DNA from: Novacetimonas maltaceti
GTDB lineage: Bacteria; Pseudomonadota; Alphaproteobacteria; Acetobacterales; Acetobacteraceae
Assembly: GCF_002906255.1 (NCBI RefSeq)
Contig: NZ_POTC01000025.1
Coordinates: 1 to 46,883 of the forward strand
Direction: 5' to 3'
Length of the DNA stretch: 46,883 bases
Notes under the pieces: generated by a model
What the model saw: the letters and a program-made list of their open reading frames with translations, nothing else
What the model was told of the DNA's origin: nothing
The model's database searches: none
Part shown: in pieces, positions 17,495 to 26,422 of the stretch
How the letters are laid out: each line of letters starts with the position of its first letter
Numbering within the stretch: position 1 is the first letter of the stretch
Program-made: the position numbers and the translations under genes

Positions 17495-18475
17495 TCATAT
17501 GGGGGCGTGGGATGTTTCCGGGCCGGAAGATGACGGCGCATGGGCGAGCGTGCTGAACACGACGCTCAGGACAAGGAACAGGACAGCCGCCCCTTCCATG
17601 GCGGTGGGCCATCGCCCTGTCCACAGGCAGCCATAGAACAGGGCGAACAGGGTTTCGCCCACCGCCATCTGTCCGCACAGCGTCATGGGCAGGAGCCGGC
17701 AGGTGCGGTTCCAGAAAATGCCGCCCAGCAGGGAGGAGACCAGCGCGATCCCCGCGCCCAGCGCAATGAACGCAACCCAGCGCGAAGGGGGATGGGACAG
17801 CGCGCCATGGCAGGCGAACGGGATGACGAACAGGGCCTCCACCCCCGTGGCGACACCGGTCAGCAGGCCCCAGTCCCCGGCGCTGGTATCGGAAAGCCGC
17901 CTGAGCCAGCGGGCGTTGGCAAGGGCGAAGATGCTCCACGATGCCAGCCCCCCGACCGCGCACATGAAGCCGAGGAGGTGGGCCATGTCGATGCGTGTGC
18001 CCCCCGCGCCCGCATCGGGGGCGTGCAGCGCCTGGATTCCGGTCAGGCTGATTCCCACGAACATCAGCACCATGGAAGGCAGGAGCCTGCGCAGGCCAAG
18101 GCCATTGCCTTCGCGCGTGCCCAATATGCCCACGATCACGGGCAGGAAGCCGGTGATGATGGAGGTGATGTTGATGCCGCATAGCCGCACGGCCATGGCA
18201 ATCAGGATGTAATACCCAAGGTTGCCCGTCAGCCCCAGCCAGAGCAGTGCCGGGCGTCCCCCCTGCGGGATTCGGGCCGCCAGCCGCCGCCAGCGTGGAA
18301 GCACCAGCGCCACGGAGAAAAGGCCGTACATCAGGTAGCGTACCGTCGCCAACTGGAGTGCCGTGAAATCCGGCATCATGGCCGGGGCGATGAAAACCAG
18401 CCCCCAGCATGCCCCCGCCGCCAGTCCATTGCCAAGGCCTGCCAGCAGGGAATAATGGGCCCGAAAACTGTTCAT
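17495..18475 (-). CDS. EamA-domain DMT family transporter
   Basis: Inner-membrane drug/metabolite transporter with about ten helices in 326 residues, arranged as two EamA repeats. The first opens with AAGACWGLVFIAPAMM and LATVRYLMYGLFSVAL, the second with FVGISLTGIQ and SLLGGIFWNRTCRLLP. These proteins usually export amino acids or related metabolites; the cargo cannot be told. It is read away from the methyltransferase gene and its start at 18475 lies 220 bases from that gene. It occupies the place where the missing N-terminal part of the methyltransferase would have been encoded. Confidence 0.85.
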   Translation of the reverse strand: MNSFRAHYSLLAGLGNGLAAGACWGLVFIAPAMMPDFTALQLATVRYLMYGLFSVALVLPRWRRLAARIPQGGRPALLWLGLTGNLGYYILIAMAVRLCGINITSIITGFLPVIVGILGTREGNGLGLRRLLPSMVLMFVGISLTGIQALHAPDAGAGGTRIDMAHLLGFMCAVGGLASWSIFALANARWLRRLSDTSAGDWGLLTGVATGVEALFVIPFACHGALSHPPSRWVAFIALGAGIALVSSLLGGIFWNRTCRLLPMTLCGQMAVGETLFALFYGCLWTGRWPTAMEGAAVLFLVLSVVFSTLAHAPSSSGPETSHAPI

Positions 18476-18694
18476 GTCCGTCCTGATGCAGGTATCTGTG
18501 GTAATTATGGAATATTGCGGGCGTCATGGGAATGGGGTTGGCAGTATCTGTTGCGCGCTGTTGATGCAGGGGCGCCATGCCGGCCGCGGAACGATCGCCG
18601 CCAAGGGCGGGGCATGTGACGGTTTTCGCATAGGCCGGTGTGGGCAGGGATGTTTCGGCCTTGCCACCGCACAAAGGGCAGGCGATGAAAAGGC

Positions 18695-21600
18695 GTGCCC
18701 TTGATGCTGGCCTGCAGGAACATGATGCCACCCCGACCGGAGCCCATATCCGCCCCTTTCCCCGCATGGCAGAAGGGGCATGCAGCCTGTACGGAGGAGC
18801 ACGCGGCAGCGCACCTGCGCGTCGGGGTCAGGGCGGCCCTGCTTGCGCTGGGGCAGGGGGTGCTGGATGCCAATGCGGCGCTTCGCGATGCGGTCGTGGC
18901 GGATGGGCATGTGCTGTCCTGCCTGTTTGAAGAACTGCTCCGGGTGGTCTGCCGCCTTGCCTTCCTTGCCGGACTGGAGGCGCGCGGCCTCCTGCCCGCG
19001 CCGCGGGCGGAGGCGTGTCCGGGGCATTCCTTCTCCCGCTGGCTTGCGCTGGCCTGCGCCCCGGAGGGCGGGGCGGGCGGTTTCGGGGCGTGGGATGGCA
19101 TGCGCCATGTCCTTGGCGCGATGGATGCGGGCGACCCGGAACGTGGATTGCCCGCGCTGGGGGCGGAACCGGGGGGGCTGGCGCTGGTGATGGCGGCGCG
19201 GATGGCGGATCGTGATTTCCTGTCCGCCATCCGCAGCCTTGGCTGCAGCATCGGGGAAGGACGGCAGTACCGCCCGATTGACTGGAGATCCGTTCGCAGC
19301 GGCGACCTGGCGGGCGTGTATGAAGGCCTGCTGGAAACCCGGCCATGCCTTGCGCCTGACGGGCGGTTGATGCTCGATGAAGCCGGGCGGGGCAATGACC
19401 GGCGCATTTCAGGCAGTTATTATACGCCCGACAGTCTTGTGCAGGCGCTGCTCGACAGTGCGCTTGATCCCGTGATCGACCGTGCCGTGGCAGACGGTGG
19501 GGCGGAGGGAGTGCTGGCCCTGCGCATCATTGATCCGGCCTGTGGCGGCGGGCATTTCCTGCTGGGGGCCGCACGGCGGATGGCGGCGCGCCTGGCGGCC
19601 CTGCGCGCGCCAGGGCGGCAGGATTATCAAACCGCGCTGCGCGATGTCGTGGCCCGCTGCATCCATGGGGTGGACTGCAACCCCATGGCGGTGGAACTGA
19701 CACGCATGGCGCTGTGGATCGAAACCGCCATGCCCGGACGGCCGCTGTGCTTTCTGGGGGCGAACATCCGTTGTGGAAATGCGCTGCTTGGCGTGGCGGA
19801 TGTCGCGGTCCTTGAAGCGGGTGTACCGGATGGGGCCTACCGCGCGTTGGGGAATGACGACCCGGCCGTCGTGCGCCACTGCCTGCGGCGCAACCAGCGT
19901 GAGAAGGGCGACCTGTCCGCGCCCGACTGCCGCGCCCTGCTGGCCCCTTTCGTCGCGGAACTGTCCGTGCTGCGGGAAATGCCGGAAGAGACCACGCAGG
20001 ATGTCGCACGGAAGCAGCAGTGTTTCGAGGCATGGTGGACCGGCGTGGCAGGCTCCACCCTTGGCCGGGCGTGCGACCTTTACGTGGCGGCGTTCATGTT
20101 GCCGCGCCCTGCCGGCAGTCAGGCCGACATGGTGCCCACGACGGCCCGGTTATGGCAGGAACCTGCGGGGGCGGAGGATGCCGGATACATGGATGCCGCC
20201 ATCCACGCAGCCAGCGCGGCGAGGGCGCTGCACTGGCCGCTGGTTTTTGCCGATATCATGACATCCCATGGGGGATTCGATGTCGTGATCGGCAATCCCC
20301 CATGGGATGTCATGCAGTTGGAGGAGGAGGAGTATTTCGGGACGCGCATGTCCGCGATCTCCGCACTGAAGGGGGCGGCGCGCAAGGCCGCGATCACCGC
20401 GCTGGGCACCGCGCGGCCTGACCTGTTCGCACGCTTTGCGCATGCGCGCCGCCAGAGCGAGGCCATGGGCGTGTTCGTGCGCGCTGGCGGGCGCTTTCCC
20501 CTTGCCGGTCGTGGCAAGGGCAATACCTATGCGCTGTTTACCGAACTGTCGCTGGCGCTTGTGCGGCCGGATGGCCGGGCGGGGCTGGTTGTACCGACCG
20601 GGATTGCAACCGATGCGATGACCGCGCCGCTGCTTGGTCATCTGGTGGAGGAAAGGCGGCTGGCGCAACTCGTGGATTTTGAGAACAGCGCACCGCTGTT
20701 TCCCGGCGTCCATCGCAGTTTCAAATTCTGCCTGCTGACGATCGCCAATGCGGTGGCGGCGACACGTTTCGCCTGTTTCCTGACGCGGACGCAGCAATGC
20801 GGGGATACGCGGCGCGGCTTTTCGCTTTCTGCCGAGAATATCGCGCGCCTCAATCCCAATACGCGGACCATGCCGGTTTTCCGTTCCCGCATGGATGCCG
20901 CGCTGACCTGCGCGATCTATGCCCGCGTGCATGTTTTCGTGGACGAGGCACGCGGCCCCGCAGGCAACCCGTGGGACGTGGAGTTCAGGCAGGGCCTGTT
21001 CAACATGACCAGTGACAGCCGCCTGTTCCGGACCGCAGCCCAACTGGCGGGCGGTGGCTGGCGGCGGGACGGCACGGACTGGGTCCATCCCGGCCGCATG
21101 GCGCAGGGGGCACCGGACGGTGGTGACGGGTCACGTTATGTCCCGCTTTATGAAGCGAAGATGGGATATTTCTATGACCACCGGCATGCGGGCTATGGGC
21201 GGCGCAGGGGGGAGCGTGGCCATCGGGTCCTGCCCCAGACCGGCCCGGATGAACATTGCGACCCTGCGTTCGAGGTGACGCCCCATTACTGGGTTCCCCA
21301 TGGCGAGGTGATGCGCAAGGCCGGGCATGCCGCCCGGGCACCGGCGTTTTTCGGGTTCCGCAACATCATGTCCCCGACCAATGAACGCACCTTCATCTGC
21401 AACCTGCTGCCGCCATGGGGGGTGGGAAACAGCATGACCCTGCTGTCGCCCGGAATGGGGTGGAGCGACCCACGGACGGCCTGCCTGATCGCCAACCTGT
21501 CCTCCCTGCCGTTCGATTTCGTCTGTCGGCAGAAGGCCGGTGGGGTCAACCTCAATTTCTTTATTGTAAGGCAGCTTCCCGTGCTGCCGCCGTCTTTCTA

Positions 21601-21964
21601 CAGCGCGGCAGACGTGGAGTTCATCCTGCCGCGGGTACTTGAACTGACCTTTACCAGCAACACCATGGCCCCGTTTGCCCGTGCCATGGGCCATGCCGGC
21701 CCACCCTTCGCCTGGGACGAGGCGCGGCGTGCGCTGCTGCGCGCGGAACTCGACGCGTGGTATGCCCATGCCTATGGTCTGGGGCGCAGGCAGTTGGAAT
21801 ACGTGCTGGACCCCCATGACGTCATGGGGGCCGATTACCCGTCCCAGACCTTCCGGGTGCTGCGCAAGAACGAAATGGCCGCCTTTGGCGAATACCGCAC
21901 GCGTCGCATTGTACTGGCGGCCTATGACCGGCAGAAGGGCAGGGCACCGCGCCCTGCCTCGTGA
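18695..21964 (+). CDS. Eco57I-type N6-adenine DNA methyltransferase, apparently N-terminally shortened
   Basis: Large DNA methyltransferase of the Eco57I / type IIG / DISARM DrmMI-like class, expected to methylate adenine in a specific DNA site. GSYYTPDSLV (240-249) and DPACGGGHF (280-288) form the cofactor site, GVDCNPMAVELTRMALW follows, and NPPW (534-537) is catalytic motif IV; the remaining 500 residues would include target recognition. In relatives I recall, a region of some 300 residues (often nuclease-like) precedes the segment LRVGVRAALLALGQGVL at residue 41; here only about 40 poorly conserved residues precede it, and the upstream DNA belongs to the EamA gene. The start is uncertain (GTG 18695, or ATG 18722/18725). 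No restriction or helicase partner is adjacent, so it may be a solitary or relic methylase. Confidence 0.8.
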   Translation: MPLMLACRNMMPPRPEPISAPFPAWQKGHAACTEEHAAAHLRVGVRAALLALGQGVLDANAALRDAVVADGHVLSCLFEELLRVVCRLAFLAGLEARGLLPAPRAEACPGHSFSRWLALACAPEGGAGGFGAWDGMRHVLGAMDAGDPERGLPALGAEPGGLALVMAARMADRDFLSAIRSLGCSIGEGRQYRPIDWRSVRSGDLAGVYEGLLETRPCLAPDGRLMLDEAGRGNDRRISGSYYTPDSLVQALLDSALDPVIDRAVADGGAEGVLALRIIDPACGGGHFLLGAARRMAARLAALRAPGRQDYQTALRDVVARCIHGVDCNPMAVELTRMALWIETAMPGRPLCFLGANIRCGNALLGVADVAVLEAGVPDGAYRALGNDDPAVVRHCLRRNQREKGDLSAPDCRALLAPFVAELSVLREMPEETTQDVARKQQCFEAWWTGVAGSTLGRACDLYVAAFMLPRPAGSQADMVPTTARLWQEPAGAEDAGYMDAAIHAASAARALHWPLVFADIMTSHGGFDVVIGNPPWDVMQLEEEEYFGTRMSAISALKGAARKAAITALGTARPDLFARFAHARRQSEAMGVFVRAGGRFPLAGRGKGNTYALFTELSLALVRPDGRAGLVVPTGIATDAMTAPLLGHLVEERRLAQLVDFENSAPLFPGVHRSFKFCLLTIANAVAATRFACFLTRTQQCGDTRRGFSLSAENIARLNPNTRTMPVFRSRMDAALTCAIYARVHVFVDEARGPAGNPWDVEFRQGLFNMTSDSRLFRTAAQLAGGGWRRDGTDWVHPGRMAQGAPDGGDGSRYVPLYEAKMGYFYDHRHAGYGRRRGERGHRVLPQTGPDEHCDPAFEVTPHYWVPHGEVMRKAGHAARAPAFFGFRNIMSPTNERTFICNLLPPWGVGNSMTLLSPGMGWSDPRTACLIANLSSLPFDFVCRQKAGGVNLNFFIVRQLPVLPPSFYSAADVEFILPRVLELTFTSNTMAPFARAMGHAGPPFAWDEARRALLRAELDAWYAHAYGLGRRQLEYVLDPHDVMGADYPSQTFRVLRKNEMAAFGEYRTRRIVLAAYDRQKGRAPRPAS
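20257..20314. repeat. Perfect 21-bp inverted repeat inside the methyltransferase gene
   Basis: Bases 20257-20277 are exactly complementary to 20294-20314, with a 16-base loop. Each arm contains the palindrome CCCATGGG. The left arm encodes the residues MTSHGGF and the right arm NPPWDVM, including catalytic motif IV. The DNA or mRNA can fold into a very stable hairpin in the middle of the coding sequence. Confidence 0.9.
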
Positions 21965-21979
21965 CGCGGGGCGCGCCGT

Positions 21980-22942
21980 TCAGACGATCCGGTTTGTCAG
22001 TGCGCCCCCGGTTTCGAGGGCGGCGAGGTTCTTCATCAGGATATCGACGACATTGCGTTCATAGAACTGGGTTTCGCCCGCCGTGTGCCCGGTCATGACC
22101 AGGTTGGGACGTGACCAGAGCGCAGAGGACGACGGCAGCGGTTCCTCGTCATAGGTATCAAGCGCCGCCCCGGCGATCCGGCCCGTGTCGAGGGCCTCGA
22201 TCAGGGCGGCTTCCTCCACCACCGGGCCGCGCGCCACATTCACCAGGCAGGCGTCCGGTTTCATGACCCCGAACGCGGCGGCGTTGATGAGATGGCGCGT
22301 CTGTTCGGTCAGGGGACAGGTCAGGATGACATAATCCGCATCCTTCAGGCCGGCATGCAGGTTGTCCATGGAAACCTGCTCCACCCCCGCGACATCAAGG
22401 GGGCGTGCGCTGTGGCGGGCGCCGCTGACCTTCATGCCAAGCGCCAGGCACAGTCGCGCCACGCGGTCGCCGATCGTGCCCATGCCAACGATCAGCGCAC
22501 GCTTTTCCGACAGTTCCTGAAGGCGCGGGCGCGGGTCGGTGCCCGTCGTGGACCAGTGGTGGCGTGCCTGGTTGTCGCGTGCCTCATACAGCCGCCGCGC
22601 AAGGCTGAGCATCAGGGCCAGCGCATGTTCCGCAACCGCGTTGGCGTTGACGCCCCGTGCGTTGCACAGGTGCACGCCGCGTTCCTTCAGGCGGTTCAGG
22701 TCGAACTGGTCCACGCCCGAACTGATGGACTGGATCAGGCGCAGGCGCGGGGCGATGTCCAGAAGGTCGTTGTCCCACAGCATGGAAATGACCAGCACCT
22801 CGACCTCGGGCATGAGGGCCTTGAGTTCATCAAGCGTGGAGACCTGCGTGCAGGTCGGCGCCCCCGGGCGTTTTTCGAGTTCGTGGCGGATATCGTAAAA
22901 GGTATGCGCCGCATAGATATGCTGTATCGTGTCTTGGGGCAT
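21980..22942 (-). CDS. D-2-hydroxyacid dehydrogenase (NAD(P)-dependent)
   Basis: Reduces a 2-oxo acid such as glyoxylate or hydroxypyruvate to the D-2-hydroxyacid, or the reverse. The nucleotide-binding motif GMGTIG is at residues 153-158. The catalytic residues fit the family: Arg238 in NVARGP, the Glu in DEEPLP (266-267) and His286 in GHTAG. At 320 residues the length is normal. The gene lies downstream of the saccharopine-dehydrogenase-like gene on the same strand but 170 bases and a strong hairpin (23057-23087) separate them, so it is probably transcribed on its own. The exact substrate cannot be assigned. Confidence 0.88.
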   Translation of the reverse strand: MPQDTIQHIYAAHTFYDIRHELEKRPGAPTCTQVSTLDELKALMPEVEVLVISMLWDNDLLDIAPRLRLIQSISSGVDQFDLNRLKERGVHLCNARGVNANAVAEHALALMLSLARRLYEARDNQARHHWSTTGTDPRPRLQELSEKRALIVGMGTIGDRVARLCLALGMKVSGARHSARPLDVAGVEQVSMDNLHAGLKDADYVILTCPLTEQTRHLINAAAFGVMKPDACLVNVARGPVVEEAALIEALDTGRIAGAALDTYDEEPLPSSSALWSRPNLVMTGHTAGETQFYERNVVDILMKNLAALETGGALTNRIV

Positions 22943-23056
22943 GGCAGGCTGACTGGTTCCGCGGTTGGGACGGGTGTCAGCGCATGCGCGATAAGGTTCA
23001 GGCCGCCAGCACCCCTCCGGGGAAGGGACGTATACGTTCTGATGTTAGAATGACGG

Positions 23057-23087
23057 GCGGGCCGGTTCAATATGCAAACCGGCCCGC
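23057..23087. terminator. Strong hairpin after the saccharopine-dehydrogenase-like gene
   Basis: GCGGGCCGGTT (23057-23067) pairs perfectly with AACCGGCCCGC (23077-23087) around a 9-base A+T-rich loop. It lies 26 bases past the stop of the leftward gene. No clear T-run follows on either strand, so it may be a Rho-assisted terminator or a message-stabilising stem. Confidence 0.5.
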
Positions 23088-23112
23088 GCAGGGGGTGTTC
23101 CGGGACTGTGCC

Positions 23113-24201
23113 TTAGCGCCGGCTGTCCTGGTAGAACTGCCCGAAGCGGTTTTCAAGGAACTGCGACAGGGCGATGTCTTCTTGCAGCACCAGTCCCGAC
23201 GTGGGGATCCGGCCTTCGGCCAGCAGGTCCAGCACCGCGCAGATCGCACCCGCCGTCGTGATCTGGATGCCGGTGCGCGGACGCCCGTTGACGGTGGCGC
23301 CATGGATGGCACGCACGAATGTCTCCTGCGTCAGGCGTCCGTCACGCTGCCCGGACACCGTGACCAGGATGATGATGACATCCTGCATCGTCACCGGCAG
23401 GGCGTGTTCAAAGATCGACTTGATGACATCGCGGCGTTCGGACAGGCGCAGGTCATTGAGCAGCACCTTCATGATCGCGGCATGCCCCGGATAGCGGATG
23501 GTGCGGTAGTTCAGTTCCCGCACGCGCCCGTCATAGGTATCACACAGCGACCCCAGCCCGCCGGAGGTGTTGAAGGCCTCATACTTCACGCCATCGATCG
23601 TCAGGCTTTCCAGCCCGTCGAGCGCGGGCACCAGGCGGCGCTTGCCGCTGACGATGGCTTCGCACGGTTCGATATACTCGTTGATGACGCCGTCGGTGCT
23701 CCAGGTCAGGTTGTAGCCCAGCGCATTGGTCGAATATTCCGGCAGCGCGCCGACACGCAGCTGGATCGTGTCCACGCTGTCGAAGCGGCGTGCGATGTCA
23801 TGGGCCACGATGGAGACAAAGCCCGGCGCCAGGCCGCATTGCGGGATGAAGGCCACCGATGGCGCCTTTGTCGAAAGTTCGCGCACGACCTTGGTGCTGG
23901 CCACGTCTTCGGTCAGGTCGAGGTAGTTGACCCCGGCCGCCGCCGCCGCCCCGGCAATGCGGGTCGTCAGGTGGAACGGCGCGGCCGAAAGAACCGCGAA
24001 ACAGCCCCGCAGCAGTTCGGGCAGCACATTTTCCGCCGCCAGGTCCGTGACAACGCGCTGCACGGAATCGGGAACGCTTGCGGCATTGAGCGTCGCAGGA
24101 TCACGGTCGGTCAGGGTGACGGTATAATCGCCCGTGCTGGCAAGGAAATCGGCAATGGTGGACCCGATGTTGCCGGCCCCGATGACAAGTATTTTGCGCA
24201 T
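23113..24201 (-). CDS. Saccharopine dehydrogenase family protein (lysine/amino-acid dehydrogenase-like)
   Basis: NAD(P)-dependent oxidoreductase of the saccharopine dehydrogenase / lysine 6-dehydrogenase fold. The N-terminal Rossmann motif VIGAGNIGS is followed by LTDRDPATL, with GVNYLDLTEDV and PQCGLAPGFVSIVAHD as family signatures. I choose the second ATG (24201) because GGAG lies 7 bases upstream of it, whereas the first ATG (24207) is almost on top of that site; this gives 362 residues. An Lrp/AsnC regulator is divergently encoded next to it, the usual setting for amino-acid metabolism genes, which supports an amino-acid substrate. Whether it acts on lysine, saccharopine or another amino acid is not shown. 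Confidence 0.83.
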   Translation of the reverse strand: MRKILVIGAGNIGSTIADFLASTGDYTVTLTDRDPATLNAASVPDSVQRVVTDLAAENVLPELLRGCFAVLSAAPFHLTTRIAGAAAAAGVNYLDLTEDVASTKVVRELSTKAPSVAFIPQCGLAPGFVSIVAHDIARRFDSVDTIQLRVGALPEYSTNALGYNLTWSTDGVINEYIEPCEAIVSGKRRLVPALDGLESLTIDGVKYEAFNTSGGLGSLCDTYDGRVRELNYRTIRYPGHAAIMKVLLNDLRLSERRDVIKSIFEHALPVTMQDVIIILVTVSGQRDGRLTQETFVRAIHGATVNGRPRTGIQITTAGAICAVLDLLAEGRIPTSGLVLQEDIALSQFLENRFGQFYQDSRR

Positions 24202-24301
24202 GACCATACTCCGCGTGTTCCGTGGGATAAGACCCGTGAATGGAACCGCGCCCCGATGTCGGCAACAAGCCGAGGATAGACGGCAGATGGCACTTTTATT
24301 C

Positions 24302-24332
24302 CGGCATTATGTGCAGCATGATCGGCATTATG
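24302..24332. promoter_or_regulatory. Direct repeat CGGCATTATG at regulator start
   Basis: CGGCATTATG occurs at 24302-24311 and 24323-24332, exactly 21 bp (two helical turns) apart, just between the divergent saccharopine-dehydrogenase-like gene and the AsnC gene and running into the AsnC start. It could be an autoregulatory operator bound by the Lrp-type protein. Both copies include possible ATG starts, so part of the similarity could be coding coincidence. Confidence 0.3.
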
Positions 24333-24800
24333 CATATCGATGCCACCGATCGCCTCATCCTCGCCCTGCTGGAGGAAAATGCCCGCATGCCGACGGCCGA
24401 ACTGGCCCGTCGTGCGGGACTGTCACGCACGACCGTGCAGAGCAGGATCGAAAGGCTGGAACGTGGCGGCGCGATTGCCGGGTATGCGGTGGTGATGGGG
24501 GCGGCAGCGCGCGACGCCATCCGGGCACATGTCATGATTACGCTTGCGCCAAGGCATGTCTCCTCGGTGGAGGACGCGTTGCGCAGGTTTCCGGAAATCC
24601 GTGAACTGCATGCCGTCAGTGGGCAGGTCGACATGATCGCGGTCGTTGGCGCCCAGACGACCGAGGCCATCAATGACGCGATTGACCGGATCGGCATGCT
24701 CGAAGGGGTGGATCGCACGACATCCGCCATTGTGCTGGCCACCCGTGTCATGCGCCAGGGGCCCACGACCGTTGCCACGCCACGCCACAGGACACGGTGA
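24330..24800 (+). CDS. Lrp/AsnC family transcriptional regulator
   Basis: DNA-binding regulator that typically senses an amino acid. MHIDATDRLILALLEENARM is the classic AsnC N-terminus; the helix-turn-helix is in PTAELARRAGLSRTTVQSRIERLE, followed by the RAM ligand domain (AHVMITLAPRH, ELHAVSGQVDMIAVV). I use the ATG at 24330 because the conserved sequence begins there (156 residues); ATGs at 24309 and 24318 and a longer open frame to 24240 are in frame, and no site has a clear ribosome binding sequence. It is divergent from the saccharopine-dehydrogenase-like gene and most likely regulates it. Confidence 0.88.
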   Translation: MHIDATDRLILALLEENARMPTAELARRAGLSRTTVQSRIERLERGGAIAGYAVVMGAAARDAIRAHVMITLAPRHVSSVEDALRRFPEIRELHAVSGQVDMIAVVGAQTTEAINDAIDRIGMLEGVDRTTSAIVLATRVMRQGPTTVATPRHRTR

Positions 24801-24817
24801 TTCCTGCCCCGCGCGGG

Positions 24818-26317
24818 TCAGGGCAGGGGCTTGATCCTGGCGACTTTCATGGTGGGCTGGACTTGGGCAAGCCATCCCCCCTGGAATCCCGCGCGTTCCA
24901 GCCCCGTGCGGATATAGGGATTGCGCTTCATGACATTCCACACCAGACCGGTGCGCCAGTTTTCAATCATGAGCAGGATCGGCCCCTGGTCAATGCCAAG
25001 ATATTCATTGTCGGACCAGAAGTCGCCCCCATTACGGAAACTGGGATTGAACGCATCGACAAATCCGTATTTCCCATAAATCCTGCTGCCATAGCGTGAT
25101 TTCATGTCACGCATGGTCGGCAGCACGATTTCTGGCGCAAACGCGATCGATCCCAGCGCGGCCGTGGGGGCGATGGTCCCGTCATCCTGCGTATAGTCAC
25201 GGCCCGCCCCGCGCGCGGAATAGGACAGGAAATGCCGGTCCTGCCCGTCGATCTTCTGTGTCATCTCGCCCGGGCCGTCGCAGGCCGTAAGCCCCCATGT
25301 GGTGGCGCTGTAATCCCGCCATTTCCCCGGATTGGCAATGGCATAGGCGCGTTGCGCATAGACGGCGCGGCGGCTGTTTTCAAAATAATCGATCTGCTTT
25401 TCATGCGCCCATGCGTCCTGGATGCCGCGGAAATCGATCCACGCATGGCTGTACTGGTGGCCGAACAGGGGCGCGAAATTCAGGAAGGTCTGCCCGTAAT
25501 AATCCCCCCAACGGCGATCGTTCGTCGCAAGCCACGCCTGCCATGACGCAGGTTCCAGCGCATGGGTGGGCGAACCCAGACCAAGGATATAGGCCATCAT
25601 CCCTTCGCTGTAGCCTTCCCAGTAACTGGGAATGAACTGGTGTTCGGGGCTCCATCCCATGCTGAGGCGGTTGTCGGGACGGCGTATCCACTGCCAGTTG
25701 ACGCGCCGGTAAAGCCGGTCGGCCATGTCCCGGATGTCCCGTTCACGCGGCGTGTCGCGGTCGTAGAAGGACTGGGCGAACAGGACCCCCTGCATCAGCA
25801 GCGCCGTATCGATGCTGGAGAGTTCGATGTCCCGGTTCAGGCGCAGGCCATTCTCCTTCCGGAGGAAATGATAATAAAACCCCTGATATCCGGTTGCATT
25901 GTCCTCGCTGTCATTCTGTGCGCCATGCAGAAGGTAGCGCAGCGTGGCAAGCGTCCGCCCCGCCGCCTGGTCGCGCGTGATGTATCCGCGCGTGGCTCCG
26001 ATGCCATAGGCTGTCAGGCCGAACCCGATCGAGGCGACGCTGGCCTGTGTCTGTGCGGAGGGGTAGCGGTCCGGGATGAGGCCGGTGTCCGGGTCTGCCG
26101 AATCCCAGAACCATTGAAAGGTCCGATGTTCCAGGTCGTCGATCAGGATCGTGTCGGCCGGCCCGGCATCCGGCGCGGTGGAAACGGCGGGTGGCGGCGT
26201 GATTTTCACACCCTGCTGGTCGAGGGCATGGGCCGACGGACCGGGCAGTGACGCACAACACAGAAGGATTGATACGAAGGTGGCGATATGTCGCCTGTCC
26301 GCCTGCCGACACTGCAA
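24818..26317 (-). CDS. Exported glucoamylase-like (GH144-type) glycoside hydrolase
   Basis: Secreted or periplasmic protein with the Pfam Glycoamylase domain (PF10091), the group that includes GH144 endo-beta-1,2-glucanases. A signal peptide (FVSILLCCASLPGPSAHA) precedes LIDDLEHRTFQWFWDSADPDTGLIPDR split over the domain start. Further signatures are IGFGLTAYGIG, GFYYHFL, ELSSIDTALLMQG, GWSPEHQFIPSYWEGYSEGMM and YGFVDAFNP, followed by LGIDQGPILLMIENWRTGLVW near the C-terminus. Start codon is TTG at 26317, supported by AGGAG 8 bases upstream. Members process glucans with beta-1,2 linkages; osmoregulated periplasmic glucans are a possible target here. The catalytic residues were not assigned. 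A DOPA-dioxygenase-like gene precedes it by 105 bases on the same strand. Confidence 0.85.
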   Translation of the reverse strand: MQCRQADRRHIATFVSILLCCASLPGPSAHALDQQGVKITPPPAVSTAPDAGPADTILIDDLEHRTFQWFWDSADPDTGLIPDRYPSAQTQASVASIGFGLTAYGIGATRGYITRDQAAGRTLATLRYLLHGAQNDSEDNATGYQGFYYHFLRKENGLRLNRDIELSSIDTALLMQGVLFAQSFYDRDTPRERDIRDMADRLYRRVNWQWIRRPDNRLSMGWSPEHQFIPSYWEGYSEGMMAYILGLGSPTHALEPASWQAWLATNDRRWGDYYGQTFLNFAPLFGHQYSHAWIDFRGIQDAWAHEKQIDYFENSRRAVYAQRAYAIANPGKWRDYSATTWGLTACDGPGEMTQKIDGQDRHFLSYSARGAGRDYTQDDGTIAPTAALGSIAFAPEIVLPTMRDMKSRYGSRIYGKYGFVDAFNPSFRNGGDFWSDNEYLGIDQGPILLMIENWRTGLVWNVMKRNPYIRTGLERAGFQGGWLAQVQPTMKVARIKPLP

Positions 26318-26422
26318 CGTCCTGTCTCCTGAGCGCTAGCTGTCGGCATTTATGAATTGAGCGCGCGCCGGATGGCAATCCCGAAACGGTTTCTTTTGCC
26401 GCCTGTTACAAAACATAAAACA

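Noticed and set aside
18505-19407. Minus-strand frame with ACPFCH resembling a zinc-ribbon protein
   Set aside because: Arg/Pro/Ser-rich, overlaps the methyltransferase N-terminal region on the opposite strand, and only one Cys pair is present.
18695-21964. Complete DISARM or BREX system
   Set aside because: No helicase, phospholipase-D, DUF1998, pglZ or brx gene is nearby; only the methyltransferase is present.
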